Program-made: the position numbers and the translations under genes
Notes under the pieces: model-generated
Database searches by the model: none
Seen by the model: the letters and a program-made list of their open reading frames with translations, nothing else
What the model was told of the DNA's origin: nothing
In this document: in pieces, positions 9,980 to 22,159 of the stretch
Layout of the letters: each line of letters starts with the position of its first letter
How positions within the stretch are numbered: the first letter of the stretch is position 1
Origin: Halichondria panicea
Lineage: Eukaryota; Porifera; Demospongiae; Suberitida; Halichondriidae
Length of the DNA: 64,000 nt
Assembly: GCF_963675165.1 (NCBI RefSeq)
Contig: NC_087385.1
Coordinates: 3,906,501-3,970,500, forward strand
Reading direction: 5' to 3'

Positions 9980-12900
9980 CTGTTGACAGTGGGTACGCGG
10001 GTCCAAGACTGGATGGAGAGACCACTGTGGGTTTCATGCGTGAGCTGCTGGACTGGATGAGAAACCAGAAGATACTACACAGAAAGTATGCCTTCAAGGT
10101 ACAGTGTGTATTGTGTGTATGGCTGGAGAAATTAATGTAATGGTAGATCTAGTTGGACTGATATCGTCCAAGTTGTAATCGGCAAATTATTCTGTAGATT
10201 ATTTTGGAAGTGAAAAAATTTTCCAGACTCTACCCTCACTGGTGGATGTGACTATACCCGAGGTAAAGTACCCATTGTGTTTTGTAAATCTCCAAACGTT
10301 ACGAGCAAATTATGTTCTTGTTCTGTTCAACACATTAACACAGTGCAACAAGTTTACAGTTTATGGGGACATTCACGGACAGTTTTACGATCTGTTAAAC
10401 GTATTCAAACTAAATGGCCTTCCATCCCGAGATGACCCTTACGTATCCTCGAAAGTACATGTACCAGCTACGCATACTGTATTAACTTGATTTCCCGAGA
10501 TGACCCTTACGTATCCTCGAAAGTACATGTACCAGCTACGCATACTGTATTAACTTGATTAAACGCCCAGGTGTTTATTTTCTAGCAGCATCTGTAGAGG
10601 GGGCATTTAAACGAGATGGGCGCTTATTTAAAACGGGCGTTTATTGTTTTGTCTACTTCAAACTCTTTTTGGCTGCTGCTACAGCTCTCAGTTTCAATCT
10701 TAAGTCGTAGGAGTGGTGTTTCTCCCTCTGTGTCCTCTCTGCCATCATAAATAGTATCTATTTATTCTATGCTGCCCTTGTTTCAGCTGGTTTCACATGC
10801 TAATTCAGCTCCACCCACAGTGCCACGCCCCATACACGGGCGATTATTTAAGAGGGGCGTTTATTGACAAAGACAGCTTTTACCATGGGCGTTTAAACGA
10901 GATGGGCGTTTAATCAAGTAAATACGGTACATGTATTTGTAGGCAGCTGTAGTGAAACACTTGTATCAGCTAGTGTATTTGAATACCTGTTTCTTTTTTT
11001 TTATCGAGTAGTAACCTGTTAAGCCGTTGAGTATGCATTTACTGCCATCAACCGAGCATTTTTACCCTTGACCCTGAGTAGCTATTCAATGGAGACTTTG
11101 TGGACAGAGGCTCGTTCTCGGTGGAAGTCGTTTTGACACTGTTTGGGTTCAAGGCCCTCTATCCTAACCACTTCCACTTGTCCAGAGGTGAGTTCAGTGA
11201 GCTGATGTACTAATTTTTACTGTGGAGACACTCTTTGCTAATGGTAATTTCTGTAAAGCACCTCTTGGCATGCTATGTACATGTATGTATGATTATTATG
11301 TGTTAGTATAAGCTTGATGTATTTTACCCTCTCCAACCCTCTGTAACCCAGGCAACCACGAGAGTGAAACGATGAACAAAATGTACGGGTTTGAGGGAGA
11401 GGTGCAGAAGAAATATAGCTCACAAATGGTCGAACTTTTCACTGAAGTCTTCAACTACTTGCCCCTGGCTCACATCATAGGCGGCAAGATCCTGGTGAGG
11501 TTGTACATGTACGTACGCATACTACATGTAGCTACTACATGTACACGTACATTGTTATATGCATACAGCATTGTCTCCGTTCTTATCCATACATGTAAAT
11601 TCTATGCACAGATTGTATGTACAGAACTAGAAATAACATTCAAATTTACCAGCACAGATGATCGATACCCACAGTTACTTATCCTAATTCCGGTTTATGT
11701 AACCTACAGTATACCACCTTACACAGGTGACTCATGGCGGACTCTTCAAGGACGATGATGTGTTACTAGATGACATCAGAAAGGTTGACAGAGACAGACA
11801 ACCTCCGGAAGATGGTATACACCTTGTTAATATGAATGCCTCAAACTTGTCATGCCTTTTGTAGGTATAATGTGCGATCTTCTCTGGTCTGATCCACAAA
11901 TGCTGGTGTGTATATGACTTTTAATACATTACATTTCATTAAACGTTATACATGTACTAGTGTGTGTGTGTGAGTTGCTACCAAAACCACATTTCCCCTC
12001 TCACACGTACAGAATGGACGGTCCCCTAGTAAGAGAGGAGTGGGTACTCAGTTCGGGCCCAATGTCACAGAAGATTTCCTCTCAAGAAATGGACTAGGTG
12101 AGGAGAGTCAGTGTTGGCAACTAGTATTTGAGAATGGGCGTTCTCTATGTACGTTTGAACTGCATGTAAACTTATACAATATAGACAGTGAGAAAGCAAG
12201 AAAGCGCAACAAATAATACTTTTTACGGAATGGGTTCTATTTATCAGAAACTTCTAATTACCCAGACAGTTTTCTGAGCATTTTTCTTTTTGTATAAAAC
12301 CAGGACATCATTTACTCGAGATGGCATGCAACAGCTTGCGAGCAAAAACTAAAGGGGGACCCGGAGGTGAAAAAGTACAGTAATATACAAATAAATATAC
12401 TGTACAGTACAGTATTAGTATTTCCGGTTTGTTTTTGCTCGCATGTAGGGTTGATAGTCAGTTGCATGCATGCCCTCTCTCTTTTTATACGCCCTTGGTA
12501 CTATTAAACGTACACATGTACAATGTAGCTGATTCGCTGCAGCCACATTCCTGTTATTTTATTCCGGAAATCTCACGTGCGCTGTAATAGCTCATTATAC
12601 CTGGACAATTTATGGTATATTAGAACATGTACTGTATGGACCTACGTTACCCACCCTGTGCAGCATGCACTTATAGTTCTAAAGGTGGCAACAAAAATTC
12701 ATTGAGCTCTTGGTGGCCAGCATAATTATATTATGTGCACTGTTTCAGAGCTGGTAATTCGCAGTCATGAGGTGAAACCAGAAGGATATGAAGTCAGTCA
12801 CAACGGAAAGTGCATCACAGTGTTTTCAGCACCCAACTATTGGTACGCAAGTTACTCTAACTTAAAGAATTATTCGTTTTAATCCCTCCTCGTTTCTCCA

Positions 12901-14642
12901 CCGTACAGTGACCAAATGGGCAACAAAGGAGCGTTCATCACACTGACTAAAGACCTGAAACCAGAATTCACAGTCTACGAGGCAGTGGTGAGTCTTGCAA
13001 GTAATTTGTATGTACAGGTCATTATTAATTCATACATGCATATGAAATGTCATACTGTCTACAGTGGTTTTCCTTACCTTTGCAGGCTATACTGCAAGAG
13101 CACTGCAACCACAATGTAGTAAATATAGTATTTTGGTTGGCTTCTGTTATGATTGTTAGTAACAAGCCAACAAAATTACTTGCTATGGCCTGCAAAATGC
13201 AAACTGTAACTGGTTTTAATTTGGCAATTTCAAAACTGCCAAATTAGTGGACCTAATTGCTGTAGTAGCCTAAGACGTCAAATTAAAAATCGCCAAATAA
13301 TTATAATAGCCGCTAAATGTTCCAGGTGTCTCATATTTTGTCTGACTGAAGTGATGGTAGCTCTGATGGTAGCTCAGCTAACTTGTTGCTTGGTTCATTG
13401 TGGCAAAATGATATAAGCTAAAACTTGTATGTATAGCTATAGGGAGCGGAGGGCCTGTATTTACTAGGCTCAAAATTGGATATTTCCGAAAGCAGCTTGT
13501 TGACCTCAAGCATTATATAGAAGGAGTGCTGTGAAAGTAGTGCTGTGAAAGTAGAGTAGTAACCCCTTGAGTTGTGTGAAAAGTCTGCAATAGCCAGTAT
13601 TTTACCCACATTGATTTTTGTGATGTGTGGGTGGACTAAAATAACACAGACAGGTAATCACTACATTGTGGTTGCAGTGCTCTTGGAGTATAGCCTGCAA
13701 AGGTATGGAAAACCACTGTATCGGGTTCGAATGCAAGGTTCTTTGATTGTGAATTGCGAGTTTTTCAAAAGCAATTCGCAATAGTTAGAAACACCATAAT
13801 TTATGTCGGCTTCTACAGTATCATTCTAAACCAGATCTACAGTAACATACGTATACTTATAGAAGGGCTTCTGGCAGTGTACGTACATGCAGCCTTGAAA
13901 GTTTGTGCGAACAGATGATGTAGCCTTCTCTGTGAGCCATAACTTGAGAAAGACTTTAGTTGGCCAATCCAAGATAATATGGCTAAAAGTCTATAGAAAC
14001 TGTTAGTTTTTGTCGTATTGCAACTGTTGAGCGGTTACAGCTGGAATACACACACACACACACACACACAGTCAGCTTTACCATATTCCTCCTGCGGCCT
14101 CAAGGGGAATGCTAAAAGCCTTAGCAAAGTTGTAGTGAGTGGCCCCTCTATAAACTTGAATTTAAGCCTTTTGACAACAAGTGAGTGGCCCCTCTATAAA
14201 CTGCAATTCTCTTGAATTTGAGCCTTTTGACAACAAATGAGCTTCTGTCTCATTAGCTCGTACTTGTTATCAAACTTCCCTTAGCCTTGCCAGCAGATGG
14301 AGATGGTGTCTTTGATATGGCGTATGGGAACGCCATTGCCTTAGTTTAGCTGTATATCCAGTAGAAAAATTAATGTCTTGCTCACCAGCAAATGATCGTT
14401 AGCGATCGGCACACTAAAAAATCTGAACTGACTGCGAGACAAACGGATATCCGATCGCTGAGCCTCTCTGCTCGCCCCAATAATGTTTGAAGCATACAAA
14501 TTGCAGAAAACATTCCTTTTAAATGTTTCCTCCTCCCAGCTAAAAATCCTATAATTATGAAAGACTATTTTATCCCATACAGCCTCACCCCAAGGTCAAA
14601 GCGATGCAGTACGCAAGTCCACTGTTTGGACTACTGTCATGA
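9980..14642 (+). CDS. PPP5C: PP5-type serine/threonine phosphatase, catalytic half (11 exons, one frameshift)
   Basis: Exons: 9980-10098, 10198-10262, 10344-10442, 11082-11187, 11352-11494, 11727-11814, 11865-11905, 12013-12097, 12749-12842, 12909-12987 and 14583-14642 (stop TGA). Splice sites and phases agree throughout. Metal-binding PPP motifs are present in order: [27 protein letters not shown] and SAPNYCDQMGNK. The PP5 signature [10 protein letters not shown] precedes the catalytic domain, and [12 protein letters not shown] resembles the PP5 C-terminal helix. PP5 is a cytosolic/nuclear Hsp90-associated phosphatase. Two oddities: the N-terminal TPR exons are not found upstream, and exon 2 is 65 bp where 66 would keep frame (a run of six A at about 10213-10218). 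So this is either a truncated pseudogene or a mis-assembled locus. Confidence 0.9.
10426..10560. repeat. 66-bp tandem duplication across a PP5 exon end
   Basis: The segment starting TCCCGAGATGACCCTTACGT occurs twice head to tail. The first copy includes the last bases of exon 3 and its GTATCC donor; the second recreates an exact decoy of the donor inside the intron. The duplicated unit also contains the first bases of the element that follows. Confidence 0.9.
10540..10928. mobile_element. Non-autonomous inverted-repeat element in a PP5 intron
   Basis: Ends TACTGTATTAACTTGATTAA and the complement of TACCGTATTTACTTGATTAA enclose repeated GGGCGTTTA/TAAACGCCC words. No coding capacity. Confidence 0.75.
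12321..12472. repeat. Short inverted-repeat element in a PP5 intron
   Basis: GCATGCAAC and GCGAGCAAAAAC at the left are mirrored as GTTTTTGCTCGC and GTTGCATGC at the right. The AT-rich centre contains ACTGTACAGT. Confidence 0.55.
12988..14582. other. Long last intron of the PP5-type gene
   Basis: Holds a (CA)n run at 14049-14070 and a local duplication at about 14135-14240 (GAGTGGCCCCTCTATAAACT repeated). No further exons were recognised. The other introns of this gene are mostly far shorter. Confidence 0.6.
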
Positions 14643-16083
14643 ATTACTACTAGTGGTCTCATTGAATTTTTATGTTTTATAACTACAAACTTATGTTATA
14701 CAAAATCTTTATTGAATATAAAAACCAAATTGAATGTTGACTGCTATAGACTACTCGTTCATTCTGCATAGCTCCTCCTACTACCACAGCTGCTTCCCCG
14801 ACTGTGATGTGACCCCACCGAACCAGCACGTGAGGAAGACCTCTCGTATTGTTTGTAGGAAAACAACTCTTTGGAAGGTTTTTGGTCAGCACGTATGTGG
14901 TCAGCACGTATGTAATCCTATAGAATACAAAATATAACAGACATTAAATCCCAGATACAATGAACCACTCAGTGGCGGATCAAGGATTTTTTGTCAGGGG
15001 GGGTTCCAGCGGCGATTAAGGCAGGGCTCAAGCGGGACAGACTCCGCGTCATCACTTCTATGAAACAGTCAGCATACACATTAAAACATCAGATTTGCCT
15101 AAAAAAGCTCAGCACTCCTTAGAGACAGTCAACATGTGCTGGAGGGGAGGTTTAGAGCTGCGCAAACAGAGCTTCGCAGGAGAACTAAAAGTAAGTGATA
15201 AGTGAATATGAAAGCTCCCACTCAATTATGTCTATGGATCAACCCAGAGGAGGTACGACAGGCGCGGTGCAGCTCAGGCAATTAACAATAATTATCCGCC
15301 CACATCGTATGTTTTTACTGAGAGTAATCAGAGGCTAATTGCTTGAGCTGCACCGCGCCTGTCGGACTTCCTCTGGGATCAACCACTGTAAGGTCAGGGG
15401 TAGCCTCGATTCCAAGCCACATTGAAGATGGGCCTGGTATCGACTGTTTGCGCATGCGCTACCTATTATCCAGAAACTGGGTAATTTGGATAACATCGTA
15501 TAATGCTCAGTAAAACAATGACGTCACAGCGAACGGAAGTGGATTGAAGAAAGTAGATAAAAGTTCGATTGTGAAGGTTTCTAGCCTATCTGATAGCATT
15601 CTAATAGCTACCCTTAGCCTGTTATGTTAACAAAAGACTCACAAGCCTGCAACCGTGTGGATGACAATCGTCTGAACGGAGTGAAGGCTGACAATAGCCT
15701 CTACACAGGCTCTCCTTTTTCTGTTCTTTATCACAATCGTTCAATAACTGTATTAATCGTTCAATGAGATAAAATACGGTATTAATTGGAGGAATAAAGA
15801 AAGAATAGACGTAGAGTTAGGAAAAAGGAGAGCCTGTATCGGGAAGTCGCGTGAGGGTAGAAGGGTGGTAGAAGGGTGATGAGCGTGGGCATGCTGAGCT
15901 AGAGATGTTAGACTGCCCACGCAGATATCTATGACTAATAAAACTTTGCCTGCAGCAAGCTGGACATGGACTTGGAACTGGAAGTTTGCAAGCACTATAG
16001 CTAGCTATACCTTAGGCTTAGCTAGATGAACTACTAGTTACATGTTCAGATTCTATCAGACTATCACCTTTTCTTGTGTCTTT
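14643..16083. other. Intergenic patchwork of small elements
   Basis: Contains a left end CAGTGGCGGATCAAGGAT at 14972 without a matching right end; a compact inverted-repeat element at 15244-15375 (ends CCCAGAGGAGGTACGACAGG and its near complement); and an element at 15706-15838 with ends CAGGCTCTCCTTTTTCTG related to the one at 3604. No supported gene. Confidence 0.6.
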
Positions 16084-16200
16084 CTACATGCTATTATATA
16101 GTCTACTGATAGTACAGATCATTATCATATAGCAGGTAGCTACTGCCACCAGAGCTGGCCACGCTGGTTCTCTGATCTTGTCAATCAACAACTTTGCAGT
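16084..16200 (-). CDS. Candidate terminal exon of the ankyrin-array gene
   Basis: After an AACAG acceptor the frame begins with a partial ankyrin repeat (TAKLLIDK), continues IREPAWPALVAVATCYMIMI, and stops at 16084-16086. Its length is 117 bp (39 codons with stop), so it enters in phase 0 like every exon of the array. The tail is hydrophobic and could be a membrane anchor. The acceptor has a weak pyrimidine tract. It could instead be a truncated repeat unit that is open by chance. Confidence 0.35.
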   Translation of the reverse strand, partial: TAKLLIDKIREPAWPALVAVATCYMIMICTISRLYNSM

Positions 16201-16263
16201 CTGTTAGGAACTACAGGAAATCAGTGATCAGTGACTTGTTTACTAGCTAGCTAGGTGACACCT

Positions 16264-19200
16264 ACCACATCAAGCTGGTTTACGTCTGCTCCCCTGTCAA
16301 TCACCAACTTTGCAGTCTCAGTGTGACCTCCCTCACAGGCAGCCAGGAGTGGGGATTTCTCATACTGAAAAAAAATTTAGTACGTACTTTGCATTATTGT
16401 TAGTCATCATACCGATGATCAGTGACTTGTTTATGAGCTAGCTAGGTGACACCTACCTCATCAAGCTGGTTCACATCTGCTCCCCTGTCAATCAACAACT
16501 TTGCAGTCTCAGTGTGACCTCCCTCACAGGCAGCCAGGAGTGGGGATTTCCCACCCTGAAAAAAACATTTGGTACGTATCTTACATTACTGTTAGGAACT
16601 ACAGAAAATCAGTGACTTGTTTATGAGCTAGCTAGGTGACACCTACCTCATCAAGCTGGTTCACATCTGCTCCCCTGTCAATCAACAACTTTGCAGTCTC
16701 AGTGTGACCTCCCTCACAGGCAGCCAGGAGTGGGGATTTCCCACCCTGAAAAAAACATTTGGTACGTATCTTACATTACTGTTAGGAACTACAGAAAATC
16801 AGTGATCAGTGACTTGTTTATGAGCTAGCTAGGTGACACCTACCTCATCAAGCTGGTTCACATCTGCTCCCCTGTCAATCAACAACTTTGCAGTCTCAGT
16901 GTGACCTCCCTCACAGACAGCCAGGAGTGGGGATTTCCCATACTGAAAAAACATTTGGTACATATCTTACATTAATGTTAGGAACTATAGAAAGTCAGTG
17001 ACTTGTTTTATGAGCTAGCTAGGTGACACTTACCTTATTAAACTTGTTTACATCTGCTCCCCTGTCAATCAACAACTTTGCAGTCTCAATGTGACCTCCC
17101 TCACAGGCAGCCAGGAGTGGGGATTTCTCATACTGAAAAAAATTTAGTACGTACTTTGCATTATTGTTAGTCATCATACCGATGATCAGTGACTTGTTTA
17201 TGAGCTAGCTAGGTGACACCTACCTCATCAAGCTGGTTCACATCTGCTCCCCTGTCAATCAACAACTTTGCAGTCTCAGTGTGACCTCCCTTACAGGCAG
17301 CCAGGAGTGGGGATTTCCCATCCTGAAAAAAAACATTTGGTACGTATCTTACATTACTGTTAGCAACAATAGAAAGTTAGTGATCAGTGACTTGTTTATG
17401 AGCTAGCTAGGTGACACCTACCTCATCAAGCTGGTTCACATCTGCTCCCCTGTCAATCAACAACTTTGCAGTCTCAGTGTGACCTCCCTTACAGGCAGCC
17501 AGGAGTGGGGATTTCCCATCCTGAAAAAAAACATTTGGTACGTATCTTACATTACTGTTAGCAACAATAGAAAGTTAGTGATCAGTGACTTGTTTATGAG
17601 CTACCTAGGTGACACCTACCTCATCAAGCTGGTTCACATCTGCTCCCCTGTCAATCAACAACTTTGCAGTCTCAGTGTGACCTCCCTTACAGGCAGCCAG
17701 GAGTGGGGATTTCCCATCCTGAAAAAAAACATTTGGTACGTATCTTACATTACTGTTAGCAACAATAGAAAGTTAGTGATCAGTGACTTGTTTATGAGCT
17801 ACCTAGGTGACACCTACCTCATCAAGCTGGTTCACATCTGCTCCCCTGTCAATCAACAACTTTGCAGTCTCAGTGTGACCTCCCTTACAGGCAGCCAGGA
17901 GTGGGGATTTCCCATCCTGAAAAAAAACATTTGGTACGTATCTTACATTACTGTTAGCAACAATAGAAAGTTAGTGATCAGTGACTTGTTTATGAGCTAC
18001 CTAGGTGACACCTACCTCATCAAGCAGGTTTACATCTGCTCCCCTGTCAATCAACAACTTTGCAGTCTCAGTGTGACCTCCCTTACAGGCAGCCAGGAGT
18101 GGGGAGTTCCCATACTGAAAAAAAACATTTGGTACGTATCTTACATTACTGTTAGGAACTACAGGAAATCAGTGATCAGTGACTTGTTTACTAGCTAGCT
18201 AGGTGACACCTACCACATCAAGCTGGTTTACGTCTGCTCCCCTGTCAATGAACAACTTTGCAGTCTCAGTGTGACCTCCCTCACAGGCAGCCAGGAGTGG
18301 GGAGTTCCCATACTGAAAAAAACCATTTGGTACGTATCTTACATTACTGTTAGGAACTATATAAAGTCAGTGACTTGTTTTATGAGCTAGCTAGGTGACA
18401 CTTACCTTATTAAACTTGTTTACATCTGCTCCCCTGTCAATCACCAACTTTGCAGTCTCAGTGTGACCTTTCACACAGGCAGCCAGGAGTGGGGATTTCC
18501 CATGCTGAAAAAAATTTAGTACGTACTTTGCATTATTGTTAGTCATCATACCAATGATCAGTGACTTGTTTATGAGCTAGCTAGGTGACACCTACCTCAT
18601 CAAGCTGGTTCACATCTGCTCCCCTGTCAATCAACAACTTTGCAGTCTCAGTGTGACCTCCCTTACAGGCAGCCAGGAGTGGGGATTTCCCATCCTGAAA
18701 AAAAACATTTGGTACGTATCTTACATTACTGTTAGCAACAATAGAAAGTTAGTGATCAGTGACTTGTTTATGAGCTAGCTAGGTGACACCTACCTCATCA
18801 AGCTGGTTCACATCTGCTCCCCTGTCAATCAACAACTTTGCAGTCTCAGTGTGACCTCCCTTACAGGCAGCCAGGAGTGGGGATTTCCCATACTGAAAAA
18901 AAACATTTGGTACGTATCTTACATTACTGTTAGCAACAATAGAAAGTTAGTGATCAGTGACTTGTTTATGAGCTACCTAGGTGACACCTACCTCATCAAG
19001 CTGGTTCACATCTGCTCCCCTGTCAATCAACAACTTTGCAGTCTCAGTGTGACCTCCCTCACAGGCAGCCAGGAGTGGGGATTTCCTGAACTGTAAAAAC
19101 ATTTGGTACGTATCTTACATTACTGTTAGCAACTATAGAAAGTCAGTGATCAGTGACTTGTTTTACGAGGTAGCTAGGTGACACCTACCACATTAATGTT

Positions 19201-20955
19201 TATGTCTGCTCCCCTGTCAATCAACAACTTTGCAGTCTCAGTGTGACCTCCCTCACAGGCAGCCAGGAGTGGGGATTTCCTGAACTGTAAAAACATTTGG
19301 TACGTATCTTACATTACTGTTAGCAACTATAGAAAGTCAGTGATCAGTGACTTGTTTTACGAGGTAGCTAGGTGACACCTACCACATTAATGTTTATGTC
19401 TGCTCCCCTGTCAATCAACAACTTTGCAGTCTCAGTGTGACCTCCCTCACAGGCAGCCAGGAGTGGGAATTTCCCGAACTGTAAAAATATTTGGTACGTA
19501 TCTTACATTACTGTTAGCAACTATAGAAAGTCAGTGATCAGTGACTTGTTTTACGAGCTAGCTAGGTGACACCTACCACATCTGCTCCCCTGTCAAACAA
19601 CAACGTTGAAGTCTCAATGTGACCTCCCTCAAAGGCAGCCAGGAGTGAGGATTTTTGGAACTGTAAAAACATTTGGTACGTATCTTACATTACTGTTAGC
19701 AACTATAGAAAGTCAGTGATCAGTGACTTGTTTACTAGCTAGCTAGGTGACACCTACCTCATTTACATCTGCTCCCCTGTCAATCAACAACTTTGCGGTC
19801 TCAGTGTGACCTCCCTCACAGGCAGCCAGGAGTGGGGATTTCCGGAACTGTAAAAACATTTGGTACGTATCTTACATTACTGTTAGCAACTATAGAAAGT
19901 CAGTGATCAGTGACTTGTTTACTAGCTAGCTAGGTGACACCTACCTCATTTACATCTGCTTCCCTGTCAATCAACAACTTTGCGGTCTCAGTGTGACCTC
20001 CCTCATAGGCAGCCAGGAGTGGGGATTTCTCGAACTGTAAAAACATTTGGTACGTATCTTACATTACTGTTAGAACTATAGAAAGTCAGTGACTTGTTTA
20101 CGAGCTAGCTAGGTGACACCTACCTCATTAAACATGTTTATGTCTGCTCCCCTGTCAATCAACAACTTTGCAATCTCAGTGTGACCTCCCTCACAGGCAG
20201 CCAGGAGTGGGAATTTCCCGAACTGTAAAAACATTTGGTATGTATCTTACATTACTGTTAGGAACTATAGAAAGTCAGTGACTTGTTTTATGAGCTAGCT
20301 AGGTGACACTTATCTCATTTACATCTGCTCCCAAGTCAATCAACAACTGTGCGGTCTCAGTGTGACCTCCCTCACAGGCAGCCAGGAGTTGGGATTTCCC
20401 ATACTGTAAAAACATTTGGTACGTATCTTACATTACTGTTAGCAACTATAGAAAGTCAGTGATCAGTGACTTGTTTTACGAGCTAGCTAGGTGACACCTA
20501 CCACATCTGCTCCCCTGTCAATTAACAACTTTGCAGTCTCAGTGTGACCTCCCTCACAGGCAGCCAGGAGTGGGGATTTCCCTAACTGCAAAAAACATTT
20601 GGTACGTATCTTACATTACTGTTAGAAAGTCAGTGACTTGTTTTATGAGCTAGCTAGGTGACACTTACCTTATCAAGCTGGTTTACATCTGCTCCCCTGT
20701 CAATCAACAACTTTGCAGTCTCAGTGTGACCTCCCTCACAGGCAGCCAGGAGTGGGGATTTCCCTAACTGTAAAAAACATTTGGTACGTATCTTACATTA
20801 CTGTTAGGAACTATAGAAAGTCAGTGACTTGTTTTATGAGCTAGCTAGGTGACACTTACCTTATCAAGCTGGTTTACATTTGCTTCCCTGTTAATCAACA
20901 ACTTTGCAGTCTCAGCGTGATCTCCCTCACACGCAGCCAGGAGTGGGTTCCCTAA
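16264..20955 (-). CDS. Tandem array of about 25 ankyrin-repeat exons
   Basis: A unit of about 185-200 bp recurs about 25 times. Read leftward each unit has acceptor TTTTTTCAG or TTACAG, one exon usually of 99 bp, donor GTAGGTGTC, and a short intron with GCTAGCTAGCTCATAAACAA-like sequence. The exon encodes SPLLAACEGGHTETAKLL and then IDRGADVNQLDE, an almost consensus ankyrin repeat. Shorter exons (near 19580, 19760 and 19950) end at GADV or GADVNE but have lost multiples of three and keep phase 0. The array is on the strand of, and downstream from, the CARD-like exon at 28482-29806, so it probably encodes the ankyrin body of that protein. Introns are as alike as exons, which indicates recent tandem expansion or gene conversion. 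Confidence 0.82.
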
Positions 20956-20978
20956 CTGTAAAAAACATTTGCTTACTA

Positions 20979-21312
20979 GACTGGAAACAAGTTGGGCGGA
21001 CCCCTACCGTCCCTGACGGGAGGTAGGGTTTCAAGCCTATGTCAGGATTTGTCTTGCTTAATTATGTAACACGCTGATAAGCAGCTATGAATAATTATTT
21101 TATTCTATGAATATTATCATTCTGAAGTGGGTGTTAACCAATTTTACCTTGCTTGAGGTTGTGCAACCGGACGTGACACAGACCACAGTAGAAATGCTGC
21201 AATCTAATTCGGCTGCAACTATAGTTGCAGTAAAGACAAATCCTGACATAAGCTTGAAACCCTACCTCCCGCCAGGGACGGTCGGGCTCCGCCCAACTAA
21301 CTGGAAACCACT
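20979..21312. mobile_element. Inverted-repeat element
   Basis: CTGGAAACAAGTTGGGCGGA with TCCCTGACGGGAGGTAGGGT at the left is mirrored at about 21215-21312 by the complement. The arms continue through CAAGCCTATGTCAGGATTTG. The internal open frames are shadows of the arms. Confidence 0.75.
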
Positions 21313-21337
21313 CCCTTTGCTCTGGGATGACTTTAGA

Positions 21338-21398
21338 TAGTAGTCTGGAAACCACTCCCCTTCTCCCGAGAGAAGGGGAGCGGTTTCTAGTCTACTAC
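21338..21398. repeat. Short perfect-type palindrome
   Basis: TAGTCTGGAAACCACTCCCC and its near complement GGGGAGCGGTTTCTAGTCTA flank a TTCTCCCGAGAGAA centre. Confidence 0.7.
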
Positions 21399-21622
21399 CG
21401 TATAGCGCGAAATTTTCGAGGGGCTTAATTTTCGCGGATTTCGTGGGTTAGAATCCTACACGAAAATTAAGTCCACGAAAATTGAATTACCTGCTATAGC
21501 ATGCATAGATTTAAAGGCGTGGCTTCCGGTAAGCAGTCATTCCACGAACATTGTGCAACGAAATAGCTTTTAGAGGCTAATCCACGAAATATAAGTGCCT
21601 CGAAAATTTCGCGCTATACGGT
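21399..21622. mobile_element. MITE with ACCGTATAGCGCGAAATTTT ends
   Basis: Left ACCGTATAGCGCGAAATTTT and right AAAATTTCGCGCTATACGGT are exact complements over 20 bp and extend imperfectly inward (CGAGG). The interior carries repeated CACGAAAAT words. No coding capacity. Confidence 0.85.
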
Positions 21623-21662
21623 ATCTAAAGTCATCATACCGATGATCAGTGACTTGTTTAGA

Positions 21663-21712
21663 GCAAGCTAGCCTCGAGGCCAGGCCGATTAATCGGCCTG
21701 GTCTCGAGGCTA
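21663..21712. repeat. Short palindrome built on AGCCTCGAG
   Basis: AGCCTCGAGGCCAGGCCGAT is followed at once by its near complement ATCGGCCTGGTCTCGAGGCT. Relatives occur at 31385-31431 and 54395-54442. Confidence 0.8.
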
Positions 21713-21724
21713 AGAGCAAGCTAC

Positions 21725-21835
21725 ACCTACCTCATCAAGCTGGTTTACATATGCTCCCCTGTCAATCAACAACTGTGCAGTCTCAGTGTGACCTCCCTTA
21801 GTGTGACCTCCCTTACAGGCAGCCAAGGGTGGGGA
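21725..21835 (-). pseudogene. Degenerate ankyrin exon
   Basis: Matches the array unit but has an in-frame 12-bp internal duplication (GGHTKGGHTETA) and has lost bases next to the acceptor. It lies between the array and the duplicated 5' exons of the presumed same gene. Whether it is still spliced cannot be told. Confidence 0.6.
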
Positions 21836-22159
21836 TGACTGTACAAAACATTTCGTATGTACCTTAAATTCATAAATACAGTAGACTCTTGCTACTATAA
21901 ACCTAAACTTCCTGCAGAAAAGGGTGGGGGTATTTTCAAGAGGGTTTGGTACAGATAATTATAAGTATTATTATAGAATGTTTTTTGAGCATCAAACTGT
22001 TGTTGTTGGAACTATATCATAATGGAACTGTATCTGTACCTATATAATAAAACTGTACCTGTACTGTTTATGTGTGCTAGACATAACTGTAGATAACTGT
22101 AGGTGTTATTACCCGAGGCACAAATAGCATGCCAAGAAAACATGACTAGCATTGTAGAT

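Noticed and set aside
17479-18198. Plus-strand open frame of 239 codons with a periodic sequence
   Set aside because: It reads through exons and introns of the minus-strand ankyrin array in antisense. The periodicity is that of the repeat unit, not of a protein.
16264-20955. Regularly spaced repeats resembling a CRISPR array
   Set aside because: Units are about 190 bp, spacers are not unique, and the repeated part encodes an ankyrin exon with splice sites.
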